Assembly: GCA_024279425.1 (NCBI GenBank) | Contig: JAJRRO010000100.1 | Location: forward strand, 62,001 to 126,000 | Direction: 5' to 3' | Length of the DNA stretch: 64,000 nucleotides | Source of the DNA: Bacteroidota bacterium | GTDB taxonomy: Bacteria; Bacteroidota; Bacteroidia; Flavobacteriales; Flavobacteriaceae | Part shown: positions 1-7,349 of the stretch, one piece after another | How positions within the stretch are numbered: the first letter of the stretch is position 1 | Layout of the letters: each line of letters begins with the position of its first letter | Program-made: the position numbers and the translations under genes | The notes under the pieces: model-generated | Database searches by the model: none | Told to the model about the DNA's origin: nothing | The model's input: only the letters and a program-made list of their open reading frames with translations

Positions 1-1467
1 GGCATTGAGTTGGTTATTGAAATTAATGACATCCTGAAAAGTCTTTTGTTTGGGTTGGATCAAATTTTGCTCCCACGTATCAGTGCATTCAATAAGTGAT
101 TTTCCTTTTTCCAATACGTCTTTAGCGGTGTCGTTTTCTTCCAGCAATTTCGCATAGTTCTCTAGCTGGCTCTTTGCCGAGGGCATGGATGTGACCGATT
201 CATGGATGTTTTTGATAACACCTTCAATCTGATTCAAAATGGACCGTTGTTCTTCATATTCGACCATAGAGCCTTGGACTTTCGGGTTGGGCAGTATTTT
301 CACTTCCGTGTCAGAGGTCAAGCTATCTAAAGTAAGTCTTAGCACATAGGTTCCTGGACCAACCCTTGAGCCTTCATAGCTGCCATAAACGAATACTTTG
401 TCCACTGCTGGGCGAGTCTCTTTATTAAAGTCCCACGTAAATCTATTATATCCTTTTTTTGAGGGAAGTACCTGAGGTTTTGATCGACCGCCTGGCCATG
501 ATTTGAAATCCTTGGTTTTTTTATTGGTAATGGCCGAATTGTCCTGCTGTCCGCCACATACATTATAAGGAACCAAATTGTCCGTAATTACGCGATAAAA
601 TTGTGATGTAGGCTGGGACTGTTGAGAACTCCAACTCTTACCACCGTTGTTGGAGACATTGGCACCCCCATCATTGGAATTTATCATTTTGGAATTATCA
701 TTGGGATTGATCCACAGGTCATGATTGTCTCCATGTGGAGTTGGGAGTGGTTTGAAGGTCTTGCCGCCATCAATGGACTTGGTGACAGGAGCATTCAATA
801 CGTACACCAAATTTTCATCTTGGGAATCGGCAAAAATTTCCATATGGTACCATGAACGGGCAATATTGATACGGTCCTTATTGATTTGTGTCCATTTTTT
901 ACCCGCATCATCAGAGCGATAAACGCAGCCTTTGTCTCCTTCGGCTTCAATAACGGCAAATACCAATTCAGGATTCGCCCCAGAAACCGAGATACCTGAT
1001 TTTCCAAGTTCTTTGGGAAGACCTTCTTTCATTTTTCCCCAGATAGATCCTCCATCAGTTGATTTATTTACACCATCGCCCATGGAGGTCATAACGCCCC
1101 GAGCGGCATGCTCACCCATGCCTACAACAACAATATAAGGATTGCTTTCAGATACGGAAATATCCCCAACGGTCCCTGTTTTTAAAAACCCATCGGAGAT
1201 ATTCTTCCAAGTGATACCATCATCGACCGTTTTCCAAATACCACCTCCTGTATTCCCCATATAATAAGTCATAGGTTGGCCAACAACCCCGCTTGAAGCC
1301 ACACAGCGTCCTCCTCGAAATGGACCTATATTTCGCCATTTAAGGCCATGGAATATCGAGTCCTGTACCGTGATTACCAGGGTGTTCGTTTTCTTTTTTC
1401 GTCTTTGGGAGTGCAATGTCAAAGGGAGCACCAATACGATAATCAAAAGAAATTTCAAGGATTTCAT
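1..1467 (-). CDS. Secreted BNR/sortilin-type beta-propeller protein, 3' end outside window
   Basis: The frame is open from the ATG at 1467 to the left edge (489 codons), so the C-terminus is missing. It begins with a signal peptide ([20 protein letters not shown]). BNR/Asp-box type repeats such as [26 protein letters not shown] and VSNNGGKSW mark the VPS10/sialidase-like propeller family, usually secreted and about 1000 residues in Bacteroidota. The family motif [14 protein letters not shown] occurs near residues 285-305. It is followed after only about 20 residues by [11 protein letters not shown] and GPGTYVLRL, which usually lie several hundred residues later. An internal in-frame deletion is therefore likely. 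Substrate and role are unknown. Confidence 0.85.
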   Translation of the reverse strand, partial: MKSLKFLLIIVLVLPLTLHSQRRKKKTNTLVITVQDSIFHGLKWRNIGPFRGGRCVASSGVVGQPMTYYMGNTGGGIWKTVDDGITWKNISDGFLKTGTVGDISVSESNPYIVVVGMGEHAARGVMTSMGDGVNKSTDGGSIWGKMKEGLPKELGKSGISVSGANPELVFAVIEAEGDKGCVYRSDDAGKKWTQINKDRINIARSWYHMEIFADSQDENLVYVLNAPVTKSIDGGKTFKPLPTPHGDNHDLWINPNDNSKMINSNDGGANVSNNGGKSWSSQQSQPTSQFYRVITDNLVPYNVCGGQQDNSAITNKKTKDFKSWPGGRSKPQVLPSKKGYNRFTWDFNKETRPAVDKVFVYGSYEGSRVGPGTYVLRLTLDSLTSDTEVKILPNPKVQGSMVEYEEQRSILNQIEGVIKNIHESVTSMPSAKSQLENYAKLLEENDTAKDVLEKGKSLIECTDTWEQNLIQPKQKTFQDVINFNNQLNA

Positions 1468-1619
1468 GCGGTTGGTTTTTAGTCAATGAAAGATACTGAA
1501 CCTATCCCCAAATTAATAGGGAAACAGCAGAATTGTATTGGGCCAAATTGAGGATTAGATTATTTTCAATATTCCCGTAATTGTACCAGTAGCTAAGGAT
1601 AAAATGAAATCAATGTTTT

Positions 1620-1682
1620 TGTCTCCATGAGCGTGTCATGCTGAGCGCCCGCCTGTCGGATGGCAGGCAGGCTCGATGGGAC
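1620..1682. repeat. Dispersed repeat with a nested GC-rich palindrome
   Basis: The 1468-1715 gap holds no gene. It contains GTCATGCTGAGCG ... TCGATGGGACA, a diverged copy of the dispersed CTGAGCGCAGTCGA repeat seen elsewhere in the window. The repeat is split by the palindrome CCGCCTGTCGG..GGCAGGCAGGC. Confidence 0.5.
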
Positions 1683-1715
1683 AGTAAATAGCTTTATTGA
1701 TACGCGGTTTTTTTC

Positions 1716-2201
1716 TCAATCACTGAACCTCAATCCCCGCTGCAAGCGATTCATCATTTTAGCAATCCGATTGGCTTGGGTATCTACAGTTTTGGCACTG
1801 TAAATCCAATCCAAATACGATTTTTGTTCCCCTTCGGTAAAGGACAAAAAAGTGTCTTGGATTTTCTGTGGTTCGTTCTTGAAACAGTGGATGATTTCAT
1901 CTGAGATTTCTAGTTTCGATTCGTCCGAATAAAGAATAACATGCACATAATCACCCGCTTCTTTCTTGATTTTCTTTCGGACTTCCGCTTTTACGGGAAG
2001 GAACAATTTCCCATTTCCCATAGGCATTAGCTTGTATCGTTTTAGCTGAAAATCATCGATGAAGCCCTGTACTGTGACCCACCCGAAGGGATTATTCTTG
2101 TTTTGAGCAATTTCAGGAATGGCGGCATACGTCCAACCGCCCTTGCCGGGAAACTTTTGCAAAAGGTATTCAGTATTTACCAAGGGTTTTTTAGGTTCCA
2201 T
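1716..2201 (-). CDS. YdeI/OmpD-associated family protein (DUF1905 N-terminal part)
   Basis: This small cytoplasmic protein shows the family blocks KPLVNTEYLLQKFPGKGGWTY and NPFGWVTVQGFIDDF near the N-terminus (DUF1905). KLFLPVKAEVRKK..GDYVHVILY follows, and the C-terminal YdeI-like helical segment ends KTVDTQANRIAKMMNRLQRG. Members are annotated as bacteriocin-protection proteins, but no biochemical activity can be inferred. The start at 2201 sits directly before the conserved KKPLVN block. An upstream in-frame ATG at 2246, 2 bases after the neighbouring stop, would add 15 poorly conserved-looking residues. It lies directly downstream of the DUF1080 gene and may be co-transcribed with it. Confidence 0.8.
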   Translation of the reverse strand: MEPKKPLVNTEYLLQKFPGKGGWTYAAIPEIAQNKNNPFGWVTVQGFIDDFQLKRYKLMPMGNGKLFLPVKAEVRKKIKKEAGDYVHVILYSDESKLEISDEIIHCFKNEPQKIQDTFLSFTEGEQKSYLDWIYSAKTVDTQANRIAKMMNRLQRGLRFSD

Positions 2202-2248
2202 AGAATATTGAAAACTACCTTTTCCGCCATCCGGTATGTTCTTCAAGA

Positions 2249-3277
2249 TTAATTTAATATGGGTTTTAGAATAAGGTTCCGATAGGAAACATTTCCATGG
2301 TCCCCTTGAAGGTATATGGGTCCTGCAGCAAAAACATCCGAGATAATGGCACCACCTGTAGGGCCATAGGCCGGTTGATTATCAATGATGGTCTTTCCAT
2401 TCAAGGTTACCGTTACATGACGTTTGCACAAAGTAATGTCCAAAGATTGCCAAGAACCTGCTGGTTTCTCAGCGGCAACACTCGGTGTAATGCGGCTGTA
2501 AAGTGCCCCCATATTGTGGGGGTCCAAATCTTTTCCATAGGAATCGAAGACTTGTATTTCATACATGCCTTTAAGGTAAACCCCACTATTGTTCCCTTTG
2601 GGTACATTGACCTCCAGTGACAGGTTAAAATCTTTAAACTCCTGCTCAGTGCGGAGATTGCCATAGCTTAAATGTTCTCCGTCTTTAGGTTGAACGGGGT
2701 TGTTTGCCAACTCTCCGTCAACTGCTTTAAATCCGTTTGCTTTTTCTGGGTCGATCAGTTTCCAACCTTTTAGATTTTCCCCATTGAAAAGTTTAATGGA
2801 CTTGCCGTATTTGATTTTGGATAAATCCGGTGCTGAGGGGACATCAGGAAGGCGTTTGCCTGTAAAGGTCATTGAATTTTCTCCCGTTCCTCTCCTATTA
2901 GGGCCGCTCATTGTACCTTGAATGTTATCTCCAGTTTTTTTAACCCGTAAAGTGAACGTGAGCGTATGTTTACGTTCTTTACCATCTTCACCTTTATGTT
3001 TGGTTCTTTCCGCAGTACGTGTAACCACTAAATTTTCTTCATCCACCAAATAAATATGGGCCACTGGAACTACACTTCCGCCAATCCATAAGAGATTGGC
3101 ATCTAGGAATCCCTGTTTTTCATGGACTTCCAACCAACCGACACCACCTCCTTCAATGTCCAAGGTCCACATGCCCAAAAAGCCATTTTCAACTGGGGAA
3201 GAATCAAAAGATGAATTGCCAAAGGCAGTGCCAAAAGCACAAATTAGAAGGGCAGTAGTAAGGAATATTCTTTTCAT
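2249..3277 (-). CDS. Secreted 3-keto-disaccharide hydrolase-like (DUF1080) protein
   Basis: This 342-aa protein has a signal peptide (MKRIFLTTALLICAFGTAFG). Residues 30-145 form an antiparallel lipocalin-like segment. Residues 155-340 form the DUF1080 jelly roll, recognisable by KLFNGENLKGWKL, NNSGVYLKGMYEIQVFDSYG, DPHNMGALYSR, WQSLDITL and GPIYLQGDHGNVSYRN. Some DUF1080 proteins hydrolyse 3-keto-glycosides, so a periplasmic role in oligosaccharide breakdown is likely; the substrate is unknown. A minus-strand -7 box (CAAATATA on the plus strand, 3313-3320) lies just upstream. Confidence 0.88.
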   Translation of the reverse strand: MKRIFLTTALLICAFGTAFGNSSFDSSPVENGFLGMWTLDIEGGGVGWLEVHEKQGFLDANLLWIGGSVVPVAHIYLVDEENLVVTRTAERTKHKGEDGKERKHTLTFTLRVKKTGDNIQGTMSGPNRRGTGENSMTFTGKRLPDVPSAPDLSKIKYGKSIKLFNGENLKGWKLIDPEKANGFKAVDGELANNPVQPKDGEHLSYGNLRTEQEFKDFNLSLEVNVPKGNNSGVYLKGMYEIQVFDSYGKDLDPHNMGALYSRITPSVAAEKPAGSWQSLDITLCKRHVTVTLNGKTIIDNQPAYGPTGGAIISDVFAAGPIYLQGDHGNVSYRNLILKPILN

Positions 3278-3341
3278 GGTGCTAGGTTTTTTAAAAACGT
3301 ATCGTGTCTAACAAATATAGGCTAAAATTGATTGTCTCTTT

Positions 3342-3617
3342 TTATTTTCCAACTACCATATTAGGAAAATGTTTTATAAGCTCATCATTGGGGTAATATA
3401 TATCATTTTCGAAAGGAGGTTTAATTTTGATAAAATGAAATTCAACAAATTTCATATGCTGTTCCCGGTCATACAGCTGCATGCCATGAAAACTTGTACG
3501 TATGTGATAACCTATGGCACTTTTGATAATGGGTTTGTTGATCGGGGGTGTCTCCTTGGAGGATAGTGTAACCTTTTCACCGTACAATTTGTAAGCTGGT
3601 GAAACATGATATGCCAT
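3342..3617 (-). CDS. Small unknown protein whose upstream region is split by the IS1595 element
   Basis: This 91-aa product starts MAYHVSPAYKLYGEKV and ends KHFPNMVVGK. It has no signal peptide, membrane segment or motif that I recognise. The ATG (3617-3615) overlaps the 8-bp target duplication of the adjacent transposon, so the element inserted exactly at the 5' end of this gene and cut off its native promoter. A longer reading from a TTG at 3638 would start inside the terminal inverted repeat and is less likely ancestral. It may also be the 3' part of a longer gene: after rejoining the flanks, an in-frame stop lies 15 bases before the ATG, which argues against that. Confidence 0.5.
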   Translation of the reverse strand: MAYHVSPAYKLYGEKVTLSSKETPPINKPIIKSAIGYHIRTSFHGMQLYDREQHMKFVEFHFIKIKPPFENDIYYPNDELIKHFPNMVVGK

Positions 3618-3623
3618 AATTAA
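3616..3623. repeat. Target-site duplication, left copy
   Basis: ATAATTAA directly precedes the left inverted repeat and is repeated directly after the right one at 7917-7924. Eight-base AT-rich duplications are typical of IS1595-family insertion. Confidence 0.85.
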
Positions 3624-3651
3624 GGCATCTATATACAATGTGGGCGAGTAA
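3624..3651 (+). repeat. Left terminal inverted repeat
   Basis: These 28 bases are identical to the reverse complement of 7889-7916 and diverge immediately inside. They start with GG as is usual for IS1595 ends. Confidence 0.85.
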
Positions 3652-3894
3652 GACTTAACAAGGTGGGCTTCTTATTAAAAAATCGAACTTCAAACCACCA
3701 GAATCGCTAAATAAATCGTAAATATTTGGATCGAATCAGTATATTCATTACATTTGAAGCAAGAAAAAAGGCCAAAAACCGTTAGGTTAATGACCTTTTG
3801 ACTACCTGTTAGCGCAGGATTTCAGAAGTGATTTTTTTGGAGTGTATAGGAATCTAGTTGATGAGACTAGCCCTAGCTTAACTTTCAGACTGTA

Positions 3895-3960
3895 TATATT
3901 TGCAGTCCTTACTAAAATATCACTACCTTATATTTTGAAGCACCCATATAGGGTGCTTTT
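3895..3960 (+). ncRNA. Candidate short RNA: tRNA-type promoter followed by an intrinsic terminator
   Basis: A perfect -7 box TATATTTG (3895-3902) is followed by CAGTCCT, the same discriminator that follows the tRNA-Leu promoter at 58440. No ORF follows. About 35 bases later there is an 8-bp GC-rich hairpin, AAGCACCC-loop-GGGTGCTT, with a T tract (3938-3960). No TTTG -33 box is evident. The rest of 3652-3960 holds no recognisable gene. It could be an RNA of about 55 nt or the relic of a lost stable-RNA gene. Confidence 0.35.
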
Positions 3961-4497
3961 CTAATCTATATCGAATAGGCTATTGGACTTTTTTCCTGAA
4001 CCTCCATGGTGCAAATACTTCTTGTTATACATATATTCCTTTTTAATCTCACCATTTTCATCAAGCCATTTTGGTATTCCCCAAAAACTATTTCTGTTTT
4101 GGTTGCCATGTTGATACTTAACAATAGTCCCGTTTTTTTTCAGGGTTTGTGTTGATGAAGACAATTTTTTGGCAACATCCGCGGGTTCTTCATTAGAGTT
4201 TTCGGCATAGACAATCATTTCAGATACTTCTCTAAAGTGTAAAAACCTCTTCTCCTTACTTAAAAAGAAAGCAAATTTTTGAGATAATGGCGCACTCTTG
4301 TCGTACCCCCTCAAATCTATGGTATTACTGTCATTCTCTTTTGGGGCAACTTCGGAACTAATCTTGGGTTGCGTTGAAGTTTTACTTTTTTGTCTTAGGG
4401 AATCAATTGATGAATCTAAGATTTCTATTTCTTTGATTAATTCATCTCTTCGCTCCATCAGTGCTTCAATGGCAATTTCATACTTATTATTTGTCAT
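3961..4497 (-). CDS. Transposon passenger protein with coiled coil and winged-helix-like region
   Basis: This 178-aa protein has a predicted coiled coil at residues 5-37 (AIEALMERRDELIKEIEIL). A low-complexity linker rich in S, T and N follows. Residues 68-145 look like a winged-helix of the kind with a hydrophobic core FLSKEKRFLHFREVSEMI and an aromatic wing YQHGNQNRNSFWGIPKW. The tail is basic. DNA binding or regulation is an inference. It lies downstream of the tRNA-like sequence and a strong minus-strand promoter, and may be read from it. Confidence 0.65.
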   Translation of the reverse strand: MTNNKYEIAIEALMERRDELIKEIEILDSSIDSLRQKSKTSTQPKISSEVAPKENDSNTIDLRGYDKSAPLSQKFAFFLSKEKRFLHFREVSEMIVYAENSNEEPADVAKKLSSSTQTLKKNGTIVKYQHGNQNRNSFWGIPKWLDENGEIKKEYMYNKKYLHHGGSGKKSNSLFDID

Positions 4498-4532
4498 AAG
4501 TCAAAAATTTAGTACCTTGCGGTATAATTAAG

Positions 4533-4605
4533 GGCTTGCAAAAGGAATCGAACCTTATTTCTCCACCTTATCAGGATGGTGTTTTAAACCGATAAACTAG
4601 CAAGC
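4533..4605 (-). tRNA. Divergent tRNA-Ile(GAU)-like cloverleaf inside the transposon
   Basis: Reading the minus strand, GCTTGC pairs with GCAAGC as the acceptor, and GTTT pairs with AAAC as the D stem with GG in its loop. CCATC pairs with GGTGG around the anticodon loop CTGATAA (anticodon GAT, 4572-4570), and AAGG/CCTT closes a canonical TTCGATT T loop. Deviations are a shifted position 8/9, a T-T mismatch at the stem junction and C instead of A as discriminator; CCA is not encoded. It is either a diverged functional tRNA-Ile or a tRNA-like RNA. Confidence 0.55.
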
Positions 4606-4612
4606 GATCAAA

Positions 4613-4655
4613 ATAAAAAAGGTGTTTCTTGTTTGGCGACTAGGACACCTTTTTT
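4613..4655. terminator. Strong hairpin with T tracts on both strands
   Basis: AAAAAAGGTGT pairs with ACACCTTTTTT around a 19-base loop. On the minus strand it lies between a promoter (4669-4699) and the tRNA-like sequence, so it could attenuate or terminate a short RNA. It is also usable on the plus strand. Confidence 0.6.
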
Positions 4656-4668
4656 CATTCCTATGATT

Positions 4669-4699
4669 CAAAGGTAATGCTTTTTACTTAATACACAAA
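4669..4699 (-). promoter_or_regulatory. Promoter reading toward the tRNA-like sequence
   Basis: On the minus strand TTTG (4699-4696) and TACCTTTG (4676-4669) are 19 bases apart, a full match to the Bacteroidota housekeeping promoter. The stretch 4700-4918 upstream holds no recognisable gene. Confidence 0.6.
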
Positions 4700-4918
4700 C
4701 GGATAATATACACTTTATAATACATAAATAGACACTTCGAGAAAGGTTTGTGATGCATTAACAATAAACATCCCTTTAAATATAAGGGATGCATTGTAGT
4801 TTATCGATTAACACCCACAGAAATAGGGGTGCTGGAAACGTGTGATTTTATTAAATAATGTTTAAAACCTGTTAATAAGTAGCTGTTTTATAGAGTTAAT
4901 CACATGTTTTTTAGCAAA

Positions 4919-5125
4919 TCATCTGTGTTTTACCTTAAATATTTTGTATTCAGCGAACTCAATTGGGTTTTCTTCTTTCCTTACTAAAGTCCAATAGCTT
5001 GGAAAATTCTTCCCCTCCATAAACTCCGTAATCTTTTTAAGATTTCCGAACGTACCTAAAGGCACGCATTCTTTTAGAAGTACATAGTATTTTTTGTTTT
5101 TCTGCTGCTCTTTGTATGTAGTCAT
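4919..5125 (-). CDS. Small unknown transposon passenger protein
   Basis: This 68-aa basic protein contains KKYYVLLKECVPLGTFGNLK and ends EYKIFKVKHR. No family is recognised. The ATG at 5125 is chosen over a codon 15 bases upstream because TACATTTG, a -7 box on the minus strand, lies 4-5 bases before it, which would give a nearly leaderless transcript. It is divergent from the transposase and shares a short operator-like intergenic region with it. Its spacing of YV..K, GxFGNL, Y...R and Y.I.KV is weakly echoed by the 72-aa product at 7350-7568. Confidence 0.55.
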   Translation of the reverse strand: MTTYKEQQKNKKYYVLLKECVPLGTFGNLKKITEFMEGKNFPSYWTLVRKEENPIEFAEYKIFKVKHR

Positions 5126-5141
5126 AATACAAATGTACAAC

Positions 5142-5187
5142 TATATTCGAAATTATTTGCATATACCAATATATTCGAGTATATTTG
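5142..5187 (+). promoter_or_regulatory. Transposase promoter overlapped by operator-like repeats
   Basis: TTTG (5156-5159), 20 bases, then TATATTTG (5180-5187) gives a consensus promoter 20 bases before the transposase ATG. TATATTCGA occurs twice (5142-5150 and 5170-5178), 28 bases apart. The second copy lies in a near-palindrome AATATATTCGAGTATATT that overlaps the -7 box, as a repressor site would. Confidence 0.6.
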
Positions 5188-5206
5188 TATAACAAAACAA
5201 TCAGCC

Positions 5207-6145
5207 ATGCAATTCAAATCACTTCCACAGCTTTTAGATTACTTCAAAGAAGAAAGTACTTGTATTGAATATTACGAGAACTTGCGTTGGGGAAATGAAC
5301 CTGCTTGTCCCCATTGCGGTTGTGTTACTGTACATAGAACCCAAAGAGGTTGGAGATGTAGCACTAAAGGTTGTGGTAAGAAGTTTACGGTACGTACGGG
5401 AACTATTTTTGAGCAATCAAATATCAAATTTCGTATTTGGTTCGCTGCTATTTGGTTGGCAACGGAGCATAAGAAAGGGATTAGTTCTGTACAGTTGGGA
5501 ATTGATTTAGGAATCACACAAAAAACGGCATGGTTCGTACTTCATAGAATTAGAGAAATGCTGAAAGAAAAAGCCCCACAAATGTTGGGTGAGGATAAAA
5601 TGGTTGAAACCGATGCTACCTACATAGGGGGCAAGGAACGAAACAAGCACCTTAATAAAAGACGTTCGCATGATGATAAATCGTTGACTAATGAAGGTAA
5701 GCCATTCAAGGCAAAGAAAACCATCATAGGTATCATTGAGCGTAATGGTAAGGTGGCCTTAAGGTATGTTTCGGGTGAGACTACCCAAAATATGGTTTCG
5801 TTTGTTGAAACGCATGTACCACAGGATAGTACTATCTATTCGGATGAAGCACCAGCGTACAAGCAATTGAAAAGAACCTATAAGCACGATAACGTTAAGC
5901 ACGCACTTAATATCTATGTAGAGGGGCAAGTACATACCAATACAATAGAAAACTTTTGGAGTGTTCTTAAAAGGGGTTTATATGGCGTGTATCATCAGGT
6001 AAGCGATAAGCATATTAGCCGTTATCTGGACGAATACGCAGCGAGGTTCAATAATCGTAGCAAGACTTCCAATGAGCGTTTTAATCTGTTTTTAGAAGGG
6101 AGTGAGAGTGTTTTGAGTTATAAAGCTTTAATAGTGAATAAATAA
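5207..6145 (+). CDS. IS1595-family (ISXO2-like) transposase
   Basis: This 312-aa DDE transposase opens with an N-terminal zinc ribbon (CPHCG at residues 35-39 and a second Cys pair around CSTKGCGKKF). A helix-turn-helix-like region follows (GISSVQLGIDLGITQKTAWF). The catalytic core has ETDATYIGG near 143 (first D), YSDEAPAY near 212 and NTIENFWSVLKRG near 247, as in the DDE_Tnp_IS1595 domain. Length is normal and the frame is intact. It catalyses transposition of the surrounding 4.3-kb element through the terminal inverted repeats at 3624 and 7916. Confidence 0.93.
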   Translation: MQFKSLPQLLDYFKEESTCIEYYENLRWGNEPACPHCGCVTVHRTQRGWRCSTKGCGKKFTVRTGTIFEQSNIKFRIWFAAIWLATEHKKGISSVQLGIDLGITQKTAWFVLHRIREMLKEKAPQMLGEDKMVETDATYIGGKERNKHLNKRRSHDDKSLTNEGKPFKAKKTIIGIIERNGKVALRYVSGETTQNMVSFVETHVPQDSTIYSDEAPAYKQLKRTYKHDNVKHALNIYVEGQVHTNTIENFWSVLKRGLYGVYHQVSDKHISRYLDEYAARFNNRSKTSNERFNLFLEGSESVLSYKALIVNK

Positions 6146-6221
6146 AAAGTTATTGGGAAGTGTATTATTACTATATTGCAGTTGTTTACCTACAATCGCT
6201 ACTCCCCAGTAACTTTTTAAA
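6145..6221. terminator. Long hairpin after the transposase
   Basis: AAAAAGTTA.TGGG.AGT (6145-6163) is nearly complementary to ACT.CCCA.TAACTTTTT (6203-6220), with about 40 bases between. It ends the transposase transcript or separates it from the 223-aa gene that starts 11 bases further on. Confidence 0.5.
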
Positions 6222-6231
6222 TTGATTCAAT

Positions 6232-6903
6232 ATGGCTAAGGTAAAGGAGGTTAAAGAGCCTCGATTCTCTGTAAACAAGTTAGGGGAATATATGGGTGCA
6301 AAAGCTTCAAGAAGAAGAAAATTGATACACGACCAGAAGTACCCCTCACCTTTCATGACGTCTAGATATCGTGTAGCAAGAGAAGCTATTGTGAAGTTTT
6401 TCATAAGTGGTTACGATGAAACAATTATTACCCAAGCGATAGACGAAATTAGAGTTTCCGCTCTTAAAGATGAGGAAAAGGATAATTCTATACTCGCGCT
6501 AGAAGAGATTTTAAAGACAGACCTGCCAGATTTGGATGGGGTAACAATTCAGAGATACAACCCTAGAAAAAAACCTAAGTTGACTGTTAAAGGCCTTGAT
6601 GTCAGCGTAAATCCTGATTTGGTACTTATGAAAGATGATAAAGTGGGGTGTTTGAAAGTACACATTATAAAAACTGTAAGCAGCCGATTGAACAATGAGG
6701 CGCAAAAACTTGTAGGAACTATGCTGACAAATTTCACAGATCTATACTTGACAGAAGAAGACACACCACCTTTTAAGAACTATTGTATATCTGTTGATTG
6801 TTTTGGCAATTCGTATGAAGTTGCACCGAAATCAGATTCAAGACGATGGGCGGATATTGAGGCGGCTTGTGAAGAAATTGCCCTTCGTTGGGAATCTATA
6901 TAA
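6232..6903 (+). CDS. Unknown 223-aa passenger protein, possibly nuclease-like
   Basis: The N-terminal 60 residues (FSVNKLGEYMGAKASRRRKL then a basic RYRVAREAIVKFF) look like a nucleic-acid-binding helical domain. The C-terminal half alternates beta strands and helices, with VNPDLVLM and CLKVHIIK spaced roughly like a PD-(D/E)xK core. The catalytic E/Q-x-K is replaced by LKV, so nuclease activity is only a guess. Its 3' 124 bases overlap the antisense 3' end of the HNH gene. I do not recognise a named family. Confidence 0.6.
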   Translation: MAKVKEVKEPRFSVNKLGEYMGAKASRRRKLIHDQKYPSPFMTSRYRVAREAIVKFFISGYDETIITQAIDEIRVSALKDEEKDNSILALEEILKTDLPDLDGVTIQRYNPRKKPKLTVKGLDVSVNPDLVLMKDDKVGCLKVHIIKTVSSRLNNEAQKLVGTMLTNFTDLYLTEEDTPPFKNYCISVDCFGNSYEVAPKSDSRRWADIEAACEEIALRWESI

Positions 6904-7256
6904 GTTTTGACTTTGTGACAGTCTTCGCACAAGGTTTGAAAATTATCTATCCCACATGCCGAACCTCCTAAAAATACTGGTTTGATGTGGTCAGCGCACC
7001 ATTGATTAGAATGAACTCCGCACTCTCTGCAATATCCTTTTTCTAATTCAAATAGTTTTTTCCTTATCAAGCTAGTGTCCCCTTTAACAATTAGGAATGT
7101 GATTACTGCGTTTTCTTGACATTCTCCCGTTGCCCACCTTTTTTTTCGTCCCTCTAATTCTCTACCACATCCGCAAGCACACAAACCATCTTTTCTAATA
7201 GGGTACAGGGCACTTAATTTTAGGCCAACCTGATATCTCTTGTATATGTTAATCAT
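6780..7256 (-). CDS. HNH endonuclease
   Basis: This 158-aa protein has two Cys-pair knuckles, CACGCGRE near residue 27 and CRECG near 76. They flank an HNH core CADHIKPVFLGG...NFQTLCEDCH (residues 87-113), in which DH supplies the general base, N the middle residue and CEDCH the end. The 45 residues after the core are polar and are encoded opposite the 3' end of the 223-aa gene. It is carried by the transposon and could be a homing, defence or cargo nuclease. A minus-strand -7 box (CAAATATA, about 7296) precedes it. Confidence 0.82.
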   Translation of the reverse strand: MINIYKRYQVGLKLSALYPIRKDGLCACGCGRELEGRKKRWATGECQENAVITFLIVKGDTSLIRKKLFELEKGYCRECGVHSNQWCADHIKPVFLGGSACGIDNFQTLCEDCHKVKTYIDSQRRAISSQAASISAHRLESDFGATSYELPKQSTDIQ

Positions 7257-7295
7257 TTGCGAAATAAAGTTATCTTAGCAAGTCACAACTATTAT

Positions 7296-7340
7296 CAAAT
7301 ATACGTACTATTTATATTTAATGATTAATAATACGTATTA
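7296..7340. promoter_or_regulatory. Divergent control region with two TACGTA boxes
   Basis: TACGTA occurs at 7302-7307 and 7332-7337, 30 bases apart, between the HNH gene (minus) and the 72-aa gene (plus). A minus-strand -7 box overlaps the first. The arrangement resembles an autoregulated divergent promoter. Confidence 0.35.
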
Positions 7341-7349
7341 AAAGTCAAC

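Noticed and set aside
3342-3638. A 98-aa reading of the small gene starting at a TTG
   Set aside because: The extra codons lie within the transposon terminal repeat, so the ATG at 3617 is the likely native start.
4620-4655. GGTGT..GGCGACTAGGACACC as a possible IS end
   Set aside because: No second copy occurs at the other side of the transposase; the A and T tracts fit a terminator hairpin better.
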